A stretch of 64,000 bases of DNA from positions 310,001-374,000 of the forward strand of contig NZ_JAHWQX010000002.1 of the NCBI RefSeq assembly GCF_019334345.1. The letters are read 5' to 3'. Below the pieces are notes generated by a model. It saw only the letters and a program-made list of their open reading frames with translations. It ran no database searches and was not told the DNA's origin. Numbering within the stretch: the first letter of the stretch is position 1; each line of letters starts with the position of its first letter. Both the position numbers and the translations under genes were made by a program. This DNA comes from Neohoeflea coraliihabitans (GTDB taxonomy: Bacteria; Pseudomonadota; Alphaproteobacteria; Rhizobiales; Rhizobiaceae). Of the stretch, positions 8,349-19,435 are shown in pieces.

Positions 8349-9296
8349 ATGCCGGCACCGCTCGATATCGATCAACTGCAAACCTTCATCGCGATTGTGG
8401 ATACCGGCAGTTTCACCCGGGCGGCTGACCGCGTCTGCAAGACCCAGTCGGCCGTTTCGATGCAGATGCGGCGGCTGGAAGAACGGCTCGGCAAAGATCT
8501 GTTCGTCAAGGATGGGCGGACCAACCGGCTCTCGGAGGAAGGGGAGCGGCTGATCGGCTATGCGCGGCGGATGATCAAGCTGAACAATGAGACGATGGTC
8601 GCCTTCGATGACAACAAGCTGGAAGGCGCGATGCGGGTCGGGACGCCGGACGACTATGCAGACCGCTACATGCCGGGGATCATCGCCCGCTTTGCCAAGA
8701 CACATCCGGGTGTTGAACTCTACATCGAATGCGAGCCGTCCGTGGAACTGGCGGCGCGGCTGCAGCGCGGCGAACTGGATGTTGCTCTGGTGACCCACGA
8801 TCCGAGCCTGCGCGGTTCGGAAGTGGTGCGCACCGAGCCGCTGTACTGGGTGTCATCGATGAGCCACGCGGTGCATGAAGAGGCCGTTGTGCCGCTGGCG
8901 GTCGGACGCCCGCATTGCCGCTGGCGCTCGCTAGCCTGCGCAGCGCTCGATTCGGCAGAGCGCGAGTACCAGATCCTGTTTACCAGCTGGTCGGCCACGG
9001 TGGTGGCTTCTGCGGTACTTTCGGGGCTTGCGGTGTCGTTGTTGCCCGAATGCGCCGTGCGACCGGGAATGCGCATTCTCTCGCAGGCCGACGGTTTTCC
9101 CGCTCTTATGCCGGCGCAAATCGGTCTGATGCGGCGCCAAGGTGCACCGGCGGCGCTGGTCAATGCCCTGTGCGGGCACATTGCCGCCAGCCTCGACAAT
9201 ATTTCCTCGCCGACGATCGAGGAGGCCGAGTCCAGTCCGGGAATCAAGCGTGAGCGCGGCTTGCAGGACGAGATCCCGTCCTTCGCGGCCTGGTAG
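8349..9296 (+). CDS. LysR-family transcriptional regulator
   Basis: The 315-aa protein has an N-terminal winged helix-turn-helix (QLQTFIAIVDTGSFTRAADR, residues ~9-28, through the FVKDGRTNRLSEEG wing) and a LysR substrate-binding domain from about residue 90. The start has GGGAGG 8 bp upstream. LysR proteins usually control a divergent neighbour; here that is the DUF1127 gene, but the inducer and targets are unknown. It is not OxyR: it lacks the paired redox cysteines, which are present in the other LysR protein near katG. Confidence 0.87.
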   Translation: MPAPLDIDQLQTFIAIVDTGSFTRAADRVCKTQSAVSMQMRRLEERLGKDLFVKDGRTNRLSEEGERLIGYARRMIKLNNETMVAFDDNKLEGAMRVGTPDDYADRYMPGIIARFAKTHPGVELYIECEPSVELAARLQRGELDVALVTHDPSLRGSEVVRTEPLYWVSSMSHAVHEEAVVPLAVGRPHCRWRSLACAALDSAEREYQILFTSWSATVVASAVLSGLAVSLLPECAVRPGMRILSQADGFPALMPAQIGLMRRQGAPAALVNALCGHIAASLDNISSPTIEEAESSPGIKRERGLQDEIPSFAAW

Positions 9297-9310
9297 GACG
9301 CGCTTGAAAC

Positions 9311-9340
9311 AAAAAAACCGGGGCGCCGCGACGCCCCGGT
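9311..9340 (-). terminator. Rho-independent terminator of katG
   Basis: A perfect 9-bp stem, ACCGGGGCG (9317-9325) with CGCCCCGGT (9332-9340), and a 6-nt loop. Read on the minus strand it is followed by a run of seven T. It lies 22 bp past the katG stop, in the convergent gap with the LysR gene. Confidence 0.9.
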
Positions 9341-9361
9341 CGATGACATTACGAACCTGCC

Positions 9362-11635
<2,274 letters not shown>

Positions 11636-11647
11636 TCAGAAAGTTTC

Positions 11648-11664
11648 GATAGTTTTTCGTTATC
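11648..11664. promoter_or_regulatory. Imperfect dyad GATAG-N7-TTATC, possible OxyR half-site pair
   Basis: The sequence directly before the oxyR GTG start is an imperfect inverted repeat (4 of 5 arm positions) matching the ATAG-N7-CTAT half of the known OxyR consensus. The second pair expected 22 bp upstream is only weakly matched, though an ATAG is also present at 11617-11620. Location in the katG-oxyR intergenic region makes autoregulation plausible. Confidence 0.45.
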
Positions 11665-12597
11665 GTGATCACGTTCAAGCAAATGCTCTATTTCGATGCA
11701 CTGGCGCGGCGGCTGCATTTTGGCCAGGCTGCGGCCGAGGTGCATGTCTCCCAGCCGGCCCTGTCGACGCAGATTGCCGAACTGGAAAATCGGCTGGACT
11801 GCAAACTGGTGGAGCGCACGCGCGGCGCCGTCGTGCTGACCGATGCGGGGCGGCGTTTTCTGCCGGCATTCCGCCGCATCCTCGACGAAGTGCGGTCGAT
11901 CGAGGAACAGGCGCGGCAGGTCGGCGGCCTGCTGCAGGGACCGTTGACGCTCGGCATGATCCCGACATTGGCACCCTACCTGCTGCCGGCTCTGGCACCT
12001 GAAATCGGGCGACGCTATCCGAGCCTGGAACTGCGCGTGCGCGAGACCATCACCGACACGCTGATCGAGCAATTGCAGACCGGAGGCATCGATGCGGCGA
12101 TCGCCGCCTTGCCGATCACAGAACGGTGGCTTGGACACATCCCGCTGTTCACCGACCGCTTTTTCCTGGTCGCCGGTGCGTCCGACCCGGTCGGACGCGA
12201 TGCGCCGCTGGCGCCGCGGGGCGCGGGTTTCGACCGGTTGCTGCTGCTCGAGGAGGGCCATTGCCTGCGCGATCAGGCGCTGGCCTTGTGCGACGGCGGA
12301 GCGGCCAGCGCGCTGGTCAATTTCGGCGCGACATCGCTGACAACGCTGTTGCAGATGGTCGCGAACGGCATGGGTCGGACCCTGGTCCCCGAGATTGCCA
12401 TCCCCGCCGAGGCGGCAGAACGCAGCGATATCCGGGTGGTGGCGTTTGCCGCACCGGCTCCGCAACGTGAAATCGCGCTGCTGTACCGCAAGGGCAGTCA
12501 TCGCCAGGCAGATTTCAATGTCCTGGCGGAGCTGTGCCGCACGACGGCCAAGAGCCTGCTGGCGCAATCGCGGCGGATGGTGGCGCGGGCGAGTTAA
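11665..12597 (+). CDS. oxyR: Hydrogen-peroxide sensor/activator OxyR
   Basis: The 310-aa LysR-type protein has the N-terminal helix-turn-helix (HFGQAAAEVHVSQPALSTQI) and, in the sensor domain, the two redox cysteines in the arrangement GHCLRDQALALC. These are the equivalents of Cys199 and Cys208 of E. coli OxyR. Oxidation to a disulfide activates katG transcription (family knowledge). The start is GTG at 11665 (MITFKQMLYF). It is divergent from katG across 122 bp that contain ATAG-type half-sites. Confidence 0.93.
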   Translation: MITFKQMLYFDALARRLHFGQAAAEVHVSQPALSTQIAELENRLDCKLVERTRGAVVLTDAGRRFLPAFRRILDEVRSIEEQARQVGGLLQGPLTLGMIPTLAPYLLPALAPEIGRRYPSLELRVRETITDTLIEQLQTGGIDAAIAALPITERWLGHIPLFTDRFFLVAGASDPVGRDAPLAPRGAGFDRLLLLEEGHCLRDQALALCDGGAASALVNFGATSLTTLLQMVANGMGRTLVPEIAIPAEAAERSDIRVVAFAAPAPQREIALLYRKGSHRQADFNVLAELCRTTAKSLLAQSRRMVARAS

Positions 12598-12664
12598 CTT
12601 CGAGGCCACACGCTCGTTCGCCGGGAGATCGGATTGGCGATCGGCCCGGCTACGGCCCAGGCCC

Positions 12665-13084
12665 TTAAAGGCCGAGCCCGAGCAAATGCAAAGCGAGCAG
12701 CCCCCACAGGGCGAATACGGCGGCAAAACCGACAATGAACAGCGGCCGGCGATGGCGCAGCCGATTGCTGGTCAGATGCACATAGCTGTGCACATAGCGC
12801 GAAACGACGAACAGCCAGGCCAGCACGAGCGTCAGGATACTGACGCCGGCAGCCATCTGCAATGACAGGCAGGCGGCGAAGAACAGGACCGGCAACTCGA
12901 ACTGGTTGATCAGGTTGCGCACCGCCGTCGCGCTCGGCTGCGGCTCGGTGAACGGCACATAGAAATCACCGGCCTTGGCCGCGCCACTGCGAACGGCACC
13001 GAAGCGCCGGCGCGACACCACGACATAAACCAGGAAAATCAGCAGGACCTGGGCGATCATCGGCCAGAAAATGGCGGTGCTCAT
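12665..13084 (-). CDS. MAPEG-family membrane protein
   Basis: The 139-aa protein has four hydrophobic segments and the MAPEG signature region, with an RNLINQFELPVLFFAACL stretch followed by a helix and RYVHSYVHLTSNRLRHR. MAPEG proteins are membrane glutathione-transferase or eicosanoid-enzyme relatives; bacterial members have mostly unknown substrates. It starts 29 bp after the guaB stop in the same direction, so it is probably the second gene of a guaB operon. It is convergent with oxyR. Confidence 0.85.
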   Translation of the reverse strand: MSTAIFWPMIAQVLLIFLVYVVVSRRRFGAVRSGAAKAGDFYVPFTEPQPSATAVRNLINQFELPVLFFAACLSLQMAAGVSILTLVLAWLFVVSRYVHSYVHLTSNRLRHRRPLFIVGFAAVFALWGLLALHLLGLGL

Positions 13085-13113
13085 GCAGCTTACTCCTCTA
13101 ACACGTGGAGCCG

Positions 13114-14616
13114 TCAGGCGCCGCCTGGATAGTTCGGGCTTTCGCGGGTGATGGTGACATCGTGGGCGTGGCTTTCGCGCAAGCCGGCATTGGAAATGCG
13201 CACAAAGGTGGCGCGCTCGTGAAAGCTCGCAAGATCGGCCGCGCCGACATAGCCCATCGCGGCGCGCAGACCGCCGGCGAGCTGGTGCAACACGCCAGAG
13301 ACCGGTCCCTTGTAGGGCACCTGGCCTTCGATGCCTTCCGGGACAAGTTTCAGCGTATCGCGCACCTCGGCCTGGAAATAGCGGTCGGCGGACCCGCGTG
13401 CCATGGCCCCGACGCTGCCCATGCCGCGATAGGCCTTGAAGGAGCGGCCCTGGTGCAGATAGACCTCGCCAGGGCTTTCATCGGTGCCGGCGAGCAGCGA
13501 GCCAACCATCGCCGCCGACGCACCGGCGGCAATGGCCTTGGCGAGATCACCGGAAAACTTGATGCCACCATCGGCGATCACCGGCACATCCTGTTTCTGC
13601 GCGGCCTCGACCGCCGACATGATGGCGGAAAGCTGCGGCACGCCGACACCGGCGACAATGCGCGTCGTGCAGATCGAGCCCGGGCCGATGCCGACCTTGA
13701 CCGCGTCGGCGCCGGCATCGATCAGGGCTTTCGTCGCCTCGGCGGTCGCGACATTGCCGGCCATGATGCGCACGGAGTTCGAGAGCGTCTTGACGCGCGA
13801 GACGGCATCGAGAACACGCTGCGAATGGCCGTGCGCGGTATCGATGACAATCATGTCGATGCCGGCGTCAAGCAGCCGCTCGGCCCGCTCGTAGCCATCG
13901 TCGCCGACACTGATTGCCGCGGCGGCGCGCAGGCGGCCCTGGGCATCCTTGGATGCATTCGGGTTGAGCTGTGACTTTTCGATATCCTTGACGGTGATCA
14001 GCCCGACGCACAGCCCGTTGCCATCGACGACCAGCAGCTTTTCGATGCGGTGCGAGTGCAACAGCCGCTTGGCCTCGGCGAGATCGACTGTCTCGTTGAC
14101 TGTCACCAGATTCTCGCGGGTCATCAACTCGCTGACCGGCTGCGCCGGATCCGAGGCAAAACGCACGTCGCGATGGGTCAGGATGCCGACAAGGCGGCCG
14201 GGGCCGTTGCGATCAAGGCCATGGTGTTCAACGACCGGGATGCCAGAAATACGGTGCATCTTCATCAATTCGAGCGCATCCGACAGGCGGGCATCCGGAT
14301 GAATGGTCACCGGGTTGACGACCATGCCGCTCTCGAACTTCTTGACCTGGCGTACCTCTTCGGCCTGTTCGGCCGGCGTGAGGTTGCGGTGAATGACGCC
14401 GATGCCGCCGGCCTGGGCCATGGCGATCGCCAGATGACTTTCCGTCACCGTGTCCATGGCCGAGGACAGGATCGGTAGATTGAGATCGAAATCGCGGGCA
14501 ATGCGGGTTGCGATATTTGTCTGACCGGGCATGATTTCCGAATGGCCGGGCTGAAGCAGCACGTCGTCGAAGGTCAGCGCCAGTGCGCCGGTCGAATATT
14601 CAATGATCTTTGCCAT
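13114..14616 (-). CDS. guaB: IMP dehydrogenase
   Basis: The 500-aa enzyme converts IMP to XMP with NAD, the committed step of GMP synthesis. Visible features are the [11 protein letters not shown]-terminus, a tandem CBS-domain insert (about residues 95-210), the catalytic cysteine loop [11 protein letters not shown] and the flap YRGMGS. Length is normal. The ATG at 14616 ([10 protein letters not shown]) has an AGGACC ribosome site; an in-frame upstream ATG would add 31 unrelated residues. Confidence 0.96.
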   Translation of the reverse strand: MAKIIEYSTGALALTFDDVLLQPGHSEIMPGQTNIATRIARDFDLNLPILSSAMDTVTESHLAIAMAQAGGIGVIHRNLTPAEQAEEVRQVKKFESGMVVNPVTIHPDARLSDALELMKMHRISGIPVVEHHGLDRNGPGRLVGILTHRDVRFASDPAQPVSELMTRENLVTVNETVDLAEAKRLLHSHRIEKLLVVDGNGLCVGLITVKDIEKSQLNPNASKDAQGRLRAAAAISVGDDGYERAERLLDAGIDMIVIDTAHGHSQRVLDAVSRVKTLSNSVRIMAGNVATAEATKALIDAGADAVKVGIGPGSICTTRIVAGVGVPQLSAIMSAVEAAQKQDVPVIADGGIKFSGDLAKAIAAGASAAMVGSLLAGTDESPGEVYLHQGRSFKAYRGMGSVGAMARGSADRYFQAEVRDTLKLVPEGIEGQVPYKGPVSGVLHQLAGGLRAAMGYVGAADLASFHERATFVRISNAGLRESHAHDVTITRESPNYPGGA

Positions 14617-14849
14617 CGCTGTTGGTCCTGTCGGGAAATAGGGAGCCGAAAGCGGCATCCTGCGTTGGCAAGGGCTGGTACCATGGCTCTTGCCAATGCG
14701 GAAGGGCACGGGGGCGGCAAATGACAGAAAGTTGTTATCGAGGGGCCATGGGCGCCGCGGCGAGCGGCCCCTGAAGAGCGGGTTGAGCGCAGGCGCCCGG
14801 TACTACCGGCACGTCCGGCCCCGGCAGAAGCCGGAGCCGGGCCGAAGAA

Positions 14850-15629
14850 TCAGCCGTACCAATCGCCCATGCGGACCTCGATCTCATCGCTCACCAGTTC
14901 GGCAAATTCCGCCGGGTCCTGGGTGCCACCGTCGCGGCCGCGGTAGTGGTAGGGATAGACATATTTCGGCTTGAATGCCGACACGGCATCGGCGGCCTGT
15001 TTGACATCCATGGTGAAAGGCAGGTTCATGCACAGGAAAGCCAGATCGATATCCTGCAGCGCCTTCATTTCCGGTGTGTTCTCGGTGTCACCGGAAATGT
15101 AGACGCGAAAGCCGTCGAAATTCAGCACATAGCCGTTGTCGCGGCCCTCGGGATGAAATTTCTGGCGCTCCTCGGTGATGTTGTAGGCGGGTATCGCCTC
15201 GATCTGCATGCCGCCAAACAGGATATTCTCGCCATTGGAGACCAGGCGCGCCCGTTCCTTCAGCGTCTGCGGCAGCATGGCGTGCACGGCCGGGTTGGCA
15301 ATGATTTCGGTTTTGTCCCCAACCAGGGCGGCGAGCGTATCCGCATTGTAGTGGTCGCCATGCTCATGCGTGATGAGGATGAGATCCGGCGCCGGCAGGT
15401 CTGCGTATTGCGCGGGCTCGCCGACAGGGTCGACGTGAATGACGCCCAGCGGTGTTTCCATGACAAACGAGGCGTGACTGATCGGATGCACCGAAATGTC
15501 GCCAGCCCCGGTCTCGAAGGTATCGGTCGCGGCAGCGGCGTGATTGTCGGCTCGGGCCTGCCACGGCAGAAGCACGAGGGTCGCTCCGGCTGCGGCACTG
15601 TGGATGAGATGGCGGCGGGTGAGTGTCAT
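14850..15629 (-). CDS. Exported metallo-beta-lactamase-fold hydrolase (UlaG-like)
   Basis: The 259-aa protein starts with a twin-arginine type signal (TRRHLIHSAAAGATLVLL, cleavage near ADNHA), so it is probably exported folded to the periplasm. The mature part has the metal-binding THEHGDHYNAD motif, SGDTENTP and a C-terminal YPYHYRGRDGG, typical of the UlaG/YycJ-like lactonase branch. The substrate is unknown. It is monocistronic, between guaB and rlmE, all on the minus strand. Confidence 0.85.
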   Translation of the reverse strand: MTLTRRHLIHSAAAGATLVLLPWQARADNHAAAATDTFETGAGDISVHPISHASFVMETPLGVIHVDPVGEPAQYADLPAPDLILITHEHGDHYNADTLAALVGDKTEIIANPAVHAMLPQTLKERARLVSNGENILFGGMQIEAIPAYNITEERQKFHPEGRDNGYVLNFDGFRVYISGDTENTPEMKALQDIDLAFLCMNLPFTMDVKQAADAVSAFKPKYVYPYHYRGRDGGTQDPAEFAELVSDEIEVRMGDWYG

Positions 15630-15784
15630 CGAATTTCTCCTGCAGGGGTTGCATGGTGAACGACAGCACCGGACGATACCGTTCTGTGCGCCGGGACGGC
15701 CGCGCGGTCCTTGCGAGTATGTGGCACCGGATGCGGCAGTGGCAAGTTTTTAACCCGTGACGCCCCGCCTGCCGGCATGCGCGA

Positions 15785-16564
15785 TCAGTCCGAACCATCC
15801 TCGGCGCCAGCAGAGCGGAGCGTGGCTCCGTTCTCCGTCCCGGCCTCTTCTTCGGCATCGTGTTCCGACGCACGCCGCCCCTTGAAGCCCTTGGCGAGGA
15901 CGAACATTTCAACGGATTCGGAGCGGCTGGCGGGCGGCTTGACATGAATGACGGAGCGGAAATTCTGCTTGAGGAAGGTCAAGAGTTCGCGTTCGGTCCC
16001 GCCTTGAAATGTCTTGGCGAGGAAGTGCCCGCCGGGCCGCAACACATCGACCGCGAAATGTGCCGCGACTTCACACAGATACATGGTCCGCAGATGATCC
16101 GTGCTGGCATGGCCGGTGGTCGGCGCCGCCATGTCGGACAGGACGAGATCAGGCGCGCCGCCGAGTGCCTGCATCAACTTTTCCGGTGCTGCATCGTCGA
16201 GAAAGTCCATCTGCAGAAACCGCACGCCGGGCAGCGCGTCCATCTCGAGAAAATCGATTGCCGCAACACGCGGATGGTCCTCATCGGATCCCGTGACCCG
16301 CGCGGCAATCTGCGACCAGCCACCCGGTGCGGCGCCGAGATCAATGATCCTTCGGGCGCCCTTGAGGATCTGGTGCTTTTCGTCGATCTCGAGCAGCTTG
16401 TAGACGGCGCGGGAGCGATAGCCTTCCTGTTTGGACCGCTGCACATAGGGATCGTTGAGATGCCGCTCCAGCCAGCGGCGCGAAGAGGCTTTGAGCTTGC
16501 CCTTCTTGATCTTCTGACCGAGCTTGCGACCGCCCGGCTTGGAACGCGAAGGCGGCTGGCTCAT
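15785..16564 (-). CDS. rlmE: 23S rRNA (uridine2552-2'-O)-methyltransferase RlmE/FtsJ
   Basis: The 259-aa protein has the FtsJ fold: the SAM site [22 protein letters not shown], and the FLAKTFQGG lysine motif (K-D-K-E tetrad family). It is longer than the E. coli enzyme (about 209 aa) because of a basic N-terminal extension and an acidic C-terminal tail ([11 protein letters not shown]). Its ATG overlaps the ppx stop by 4 bp, so translation is coupled. It acts on the assembled large ribosomal subunit (family knowledge). Confidence 0.93.
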   Translation of the reverse strand: MSQPPSRSKPGGRKLGQKIKKGKLKASSRRWLERHLNDPYVQRSKQEGYRSRAVYKLLEIDEKHQILKGARRIIDLGAAPGGWSQIAARVTGSDEDHPRVAAIDFLEMDALPGVRFLQMDFLDDAAPEKLMQALGGAPDLVLSDMAAPTTGHASTDHLRTMYLCEVAAHFAVDVLRPGGHFLAKTFQGGTERELLTFLKQNFRSVIHVKPPASRSESVEMFVLAKGFKGRRASEHDAEEEAGTENGATLRSAGAEDGSD

Positions 16565-18369
16565 GGCTTGGATCCCCCGTGCTGATACAGGGGTGCGGCG
16601 CGCAGCTTGGACCGGTAGCGGCGGCCGGCACGCCGCCACGCACCATCCTGTCCCATCATTTCGTTGAGCAGGCCTTCCCGCAAGCCGCGGTCGGCAACGC
16701 GCATGCGCTCGGACGGCCAGCGCTTGCGGATGGCCTCGAGAATGGCGCAGCCCGCCAGAACCAGATCGGCGCGGTCGGCGCCGATGCAGGGATTGGCGGC
16801 GCGCTGGTTGAAATCCCAGGTCAACAGACGTTCGAGCGTGCGATCGACATCGTCGCGAGACAGCCAGACGCCATCAACCTTGCGGCGATCATAGCGGGGC
16901 AGTTCCAGATGCAGGCCGGCGAGCGTCGTCACCGTTCCAGAGGTGCCAAGCAGATGAAAGCAGGCGGGATCGGCATCCGGCGCGAAGGCCGGCAGATCGG
17001 GCGGCATGAAGCGAGCCAGCATGGTCTCGACCTCGGCGACCATGGCCTCAAAGGACTGCCGGGTGACTGTGCTGCCGCCATGGCGTTCGGACAGCGTGAC
17101 AACGCCGACCGGCAGCGAAGTCCAGGCGCGAATGTGATTGGCCAGACGATTGGAGCGGTTTTCACTCAGATCGATCATGGCGATCTCAGAAGACCCGCCG
17201 CCGATGTCGAACAGGACCAGCCCCTTGGTGTCGCGATCGATCAGCGAGGAACAGCCGGCGACGGCCAGGCGTGCCTCGGTTTCCCTGTCGACAACCTCCA
17301 GTTCAAGCGCCGTCTCGCGGCGCACCCGTTCGAGGAATTCCGCTCCATTGCCGGCGGCGCGACAGGCCTCGGTGGCAATCAGCCGCTTCATGCGCACGCG
17401 GCGGCTGCCCAGCTTGCCGGCGCATACCCGCAAAGCCTCGATCGAACGGTTCATGGCATCATCGGAAAGGCGGCCATTGGCGGCCAGCCCCTCGCCGAGG
17501 CGGACAATCCGCGAAAAGGCATCGACGACGCGAAACTGGCCGGGACGGGTTGGCTGCGCAACCAGCAGGCGGCAATTGTTGGTGCCGAGATCGAGAGCGG
17601 CATAAAGATCATCCGCATCGCGACGCGGCCGCGCGCCGCCGCGCGGTGGAAAGCGGGGTGCGGCGTGGCGCGCGGACCCTGGTTGATCGCCGGATACGGC
17701 CGTCGCGCCTTCGGCTTTGTCCTTGCGGGGGCCTCTTGGGTCGGACTGGTCGGCGGCGGGCACGGGTGCGGCCTCACCACAGCGCAACGGCGTGCCCTGC
17801 AGTTCGCGGGTCTGCTTGCGGGCCCGACCGCGACGGCGCTTGCGGCGTGACTTGCCGGACGGCGCGTCCTCGCCTGCAACTGCGTTTTCCTGCGAATGTC
17901 CGCCCGTGGCAGAACTTGCTTGGCCAGAGCGCGCGCTGGCAGAATTGCCGGCCGTGTCCCGCTTTTCATTGTGCTCGTGCGCTTCCGACTGCAAGGGAGC
18001 TGAAGAGTGTTCCGTATGCGATGATTGATTTTCCGCTTTGTGCCGAGATCCCTTGCCGCGCCGCTTGCGGCGGCGGCGGCGGCGTGAGGGCTCGTCCGTT
18101 CCCGGCGAGGACGGCGAAGCACCATTGGGAGAGAGGGGCGCACCAGACGTGGGTGCGGGCTCCGATTGAACGGTCTCGGGAGATCCGGTGGCATGGGGCC
18201 GGCCTGACGGAGTCCCGCTGTGGGCCGACCCTTGAGAGACACGGGTGGCGTCTCCCTTCTGCGCTGCCTCTGCCGCTGCCGCCTTTTCTGGTGCGGCGCC
18301 TGCGGAGGAGTGCCTGCCGTTCCGTATCTCCCCCTGCTGCGGCCTCAGGCCGTCGGGAGAGTCGGTCAC
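16561..18369 (-). CDS. ppx: Ppx/GppA phosphatase with long basic N-terminal extension
   Basis: The catalytic Ppx/GppA domain covers about residues 255-570 of 602, with the phosphate-binding motifs [13 protein letters not shown] and [14 protein letters not shown]. These enzymes hydrolyse inorganic polyphosphate and/or pppGpp. The first ~250 residues are low-complexity, rich in Ser, Gly, Ala, and clusters of arginine/lysine ([13 protein letters not shown] and [13 protein letters not shown]), and are probably disordered; they could bind RNA or polyphosphate. The start is GTG at 18369, with AAGGA before it; an internal start closer to the domain cannot be excluded. Coupled to rlmE. Confidence 0.9.
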   Translation of the reverse strand: MTDSPDGLRPQQGEIRNGRHSSAGAAPEKAAAAEAAQKGDATRVSQGSAHSGTPSGRPHATGSPETVQSEPAPTSGAPLSPNGASPSSPGTDEPSRRRRRRKRRGKGSRHKAENQSSHTEHSSAPLQSEAHEHNEKRDTAGNSASARSGQASSATGGHSQENAVAGEDAPSGKSRRKRRRGRARKQTRELQGTPLRCGEAAPVPAADQSDPRGPRKDKAEGATAVSGDQPGSARHAAPRFPPRGGARPRRDADDLYAALDLGTNNCRLLVAQPTRPGQFRVVDAFSRIVRLGEGLAANGRLSDDAMNRSIEALRVCAGKLGSRRVRMKRLIATEACRAAGNGAEFLERVRRETALELEVVDRETEARLAVAGCSSLIDRDTKGLVLFDIGGGSSEIAMIDLSENRSNRLANHIRAWTSLPVGVVTLSERHGGSTVTRQSFEAMVAEVETMLARFMPPDLPAFAPDADPACFHLLGTSGTVTTLAGLHLELPRYDRRKVDGVWLSRDDVDRTLERLLTWDFNQRAANPCIGADRADLVLAGCAILEAIRKRWPSERMRVADRGLREGLLNEMMGQDGAWRRAGRRYRSKLRAAPLYQHGGSKP

Positions 18370-18589
18370 GATGCGTCCTTTGCGCCAGCAGCGGCGAAGT
18401 ATCCGGCGGCGCAGCTGTGTGTTGCGTTGCCGTCAGCCTAGCAAAGACGACGCTTTTCACAAAACGGTTTCTCAGCAGGAACCAGTTAACGCGGCGCTGC
18501 GGGCGGGCGCCAGACGCGCCTGCCGCACCCACAATGCGCTGTCAATCAAGGAGCCAGGTGGTCTGGGAGGCACCGCCCGCAAATGCGGG

Positions 18590-18793
18590 TCACTCGGCGA
18601 CGGCGGGGCTGGGTGCGCCGGTGGCAACGCTTTCTTCGACTTCGGGCTCGAGGGCGGCATTGTAATAGACCTCGGCGGCAATCCAGACGATGGCGGCGGC
18701 GGCCAGCGAGCCGACGAGGACGAGAAGAATGCGGCCGGTGGGGCTTCCCTGACGGGCGGTCTTGCGGTCAAATTCACGGGTCATAGCGTTCAT
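18590..18793 (-). CDS. Small single-pass membrane protein
   Basis: A 67-aa protein with a charged N-terminus (TREFDRKTARQGSPTGR), one hydrophobic helix (ILLVLVGSLAAAAIVWIAA) and a short acidic tail (EPEVEES). It is likely an inner-membrane peptide with the N-terminus in the cytoplasm. An alternative ATG three codons downstream (18784) is equally possible; neither has a strong ribosome site. No function is known to me. Confidence 0.6.
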   Translation of the reverse strand: MNAMTREFDRKTARQGSPTGRILLVLVGSLAAAAIVWIAAEVYYNAALEPEVEESVATGAPSPAVAE

Positions 18794-19143
18794 CCATCAA
18801 AGCGAGAAAATTGCCGAGCGATCGGCGTCATGCCGGGCTATCTACGCCCCTTGGTGGGCAGGCGGCTCCATGCGTCCGGACCGCTCTTTGGTGACGTGCA
18901 TCGTCATCCCTGTCAGATGCAGAACCGCACGGCCGTCGAAAGGTTCCTTGGCCACGCCGCGTCCGGCCGGAGCGCGAGCATAAGCCGCGGCCGCACGAGC
19001 CGGGCGCCACCGGCATGCCCGATTGCCGCCAGAATGGGCGCTAAAATCACCCTCAGCGTACAACTAGGCCTTGATCATGGCACCTGATATGCTACAAGGC
19101 CGGCGCTTGCCGGCGTCCTGAGCGCGATGGCGGCGCCCGGTGA
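18794..19143. other. 350-bp gap before tRNA-Gln with no convincing gene
   Basis: Short frames exist on both strands but none has a recognisable domain or ribosome site. A small hairpin GCCGGC-GCTT-GCCGGC lies near 19102-19117, about 30 bp before the tRNA. The tRNA promoter is presumably here. Confidence 0.6.
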
Positions 19144-19217
19144 TGGGGAATAGGTTAACGGTAGACCCACGGACTCTGACTCCGTTAGTCCTGGTTCGAA
19201 TCCAGGTTCCCCAGCCA
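19144..19217 (+). tRNA. tRNA-Gln (anticodon CTG)
   Basis: Complete 74-nt cloverleaf: acceptor TGGGGAA/TTCCCCA, anticodon stem ACGGA/TCCGT around the loop CTCTGAC (anticodon CTG), T-arm CCTGG-TTCGAAT-CCAGG, discriminator G and an encoded CCA at 19215-19217. The gene is intact although a recombinase-bearing island starts at its 3' end, as is usual when an element restores the tRNA tail on integration. Confidence 0.96.
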
Positions 19218-19226
19218 CTCTTTCCA
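19208..19226 (+). repeat. Left attachment-like repeat at tRNA-Gln 3' end
   Basis: TCCCCAGCCACTC-T-TTCCA overlaps the acceptor end and CCA of tRNA-Gln. It matches 57970-57988 at 18 of 19 positions. Similarity of the two loci begins abruptly at this T: bases to the left (tRNA T-arm here, unrelated DNA there) do not match, which is what a recombination boundary would give. Confidence 0.65.
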
Positions 19227-19435
19227 TGCTTTTCAATGCCTTACGTTATCCTCCGGAATTGCGTCCATTTTTCAGCGACTTGTAAGCTTGCAGTTCCGAC
19301 TGAGACCCGATGCGAGCCTTCATAACGGCTCGAAATCGCCGAGAGTCTCAGTCGGCCAATTCGGGGCTGACAGTTTGCCAAAAGCGGTTGCTCTGGAGCA
19401 TCTGGTTCTTGAGCTTGTCGGTTGTCTGCAGCTGA

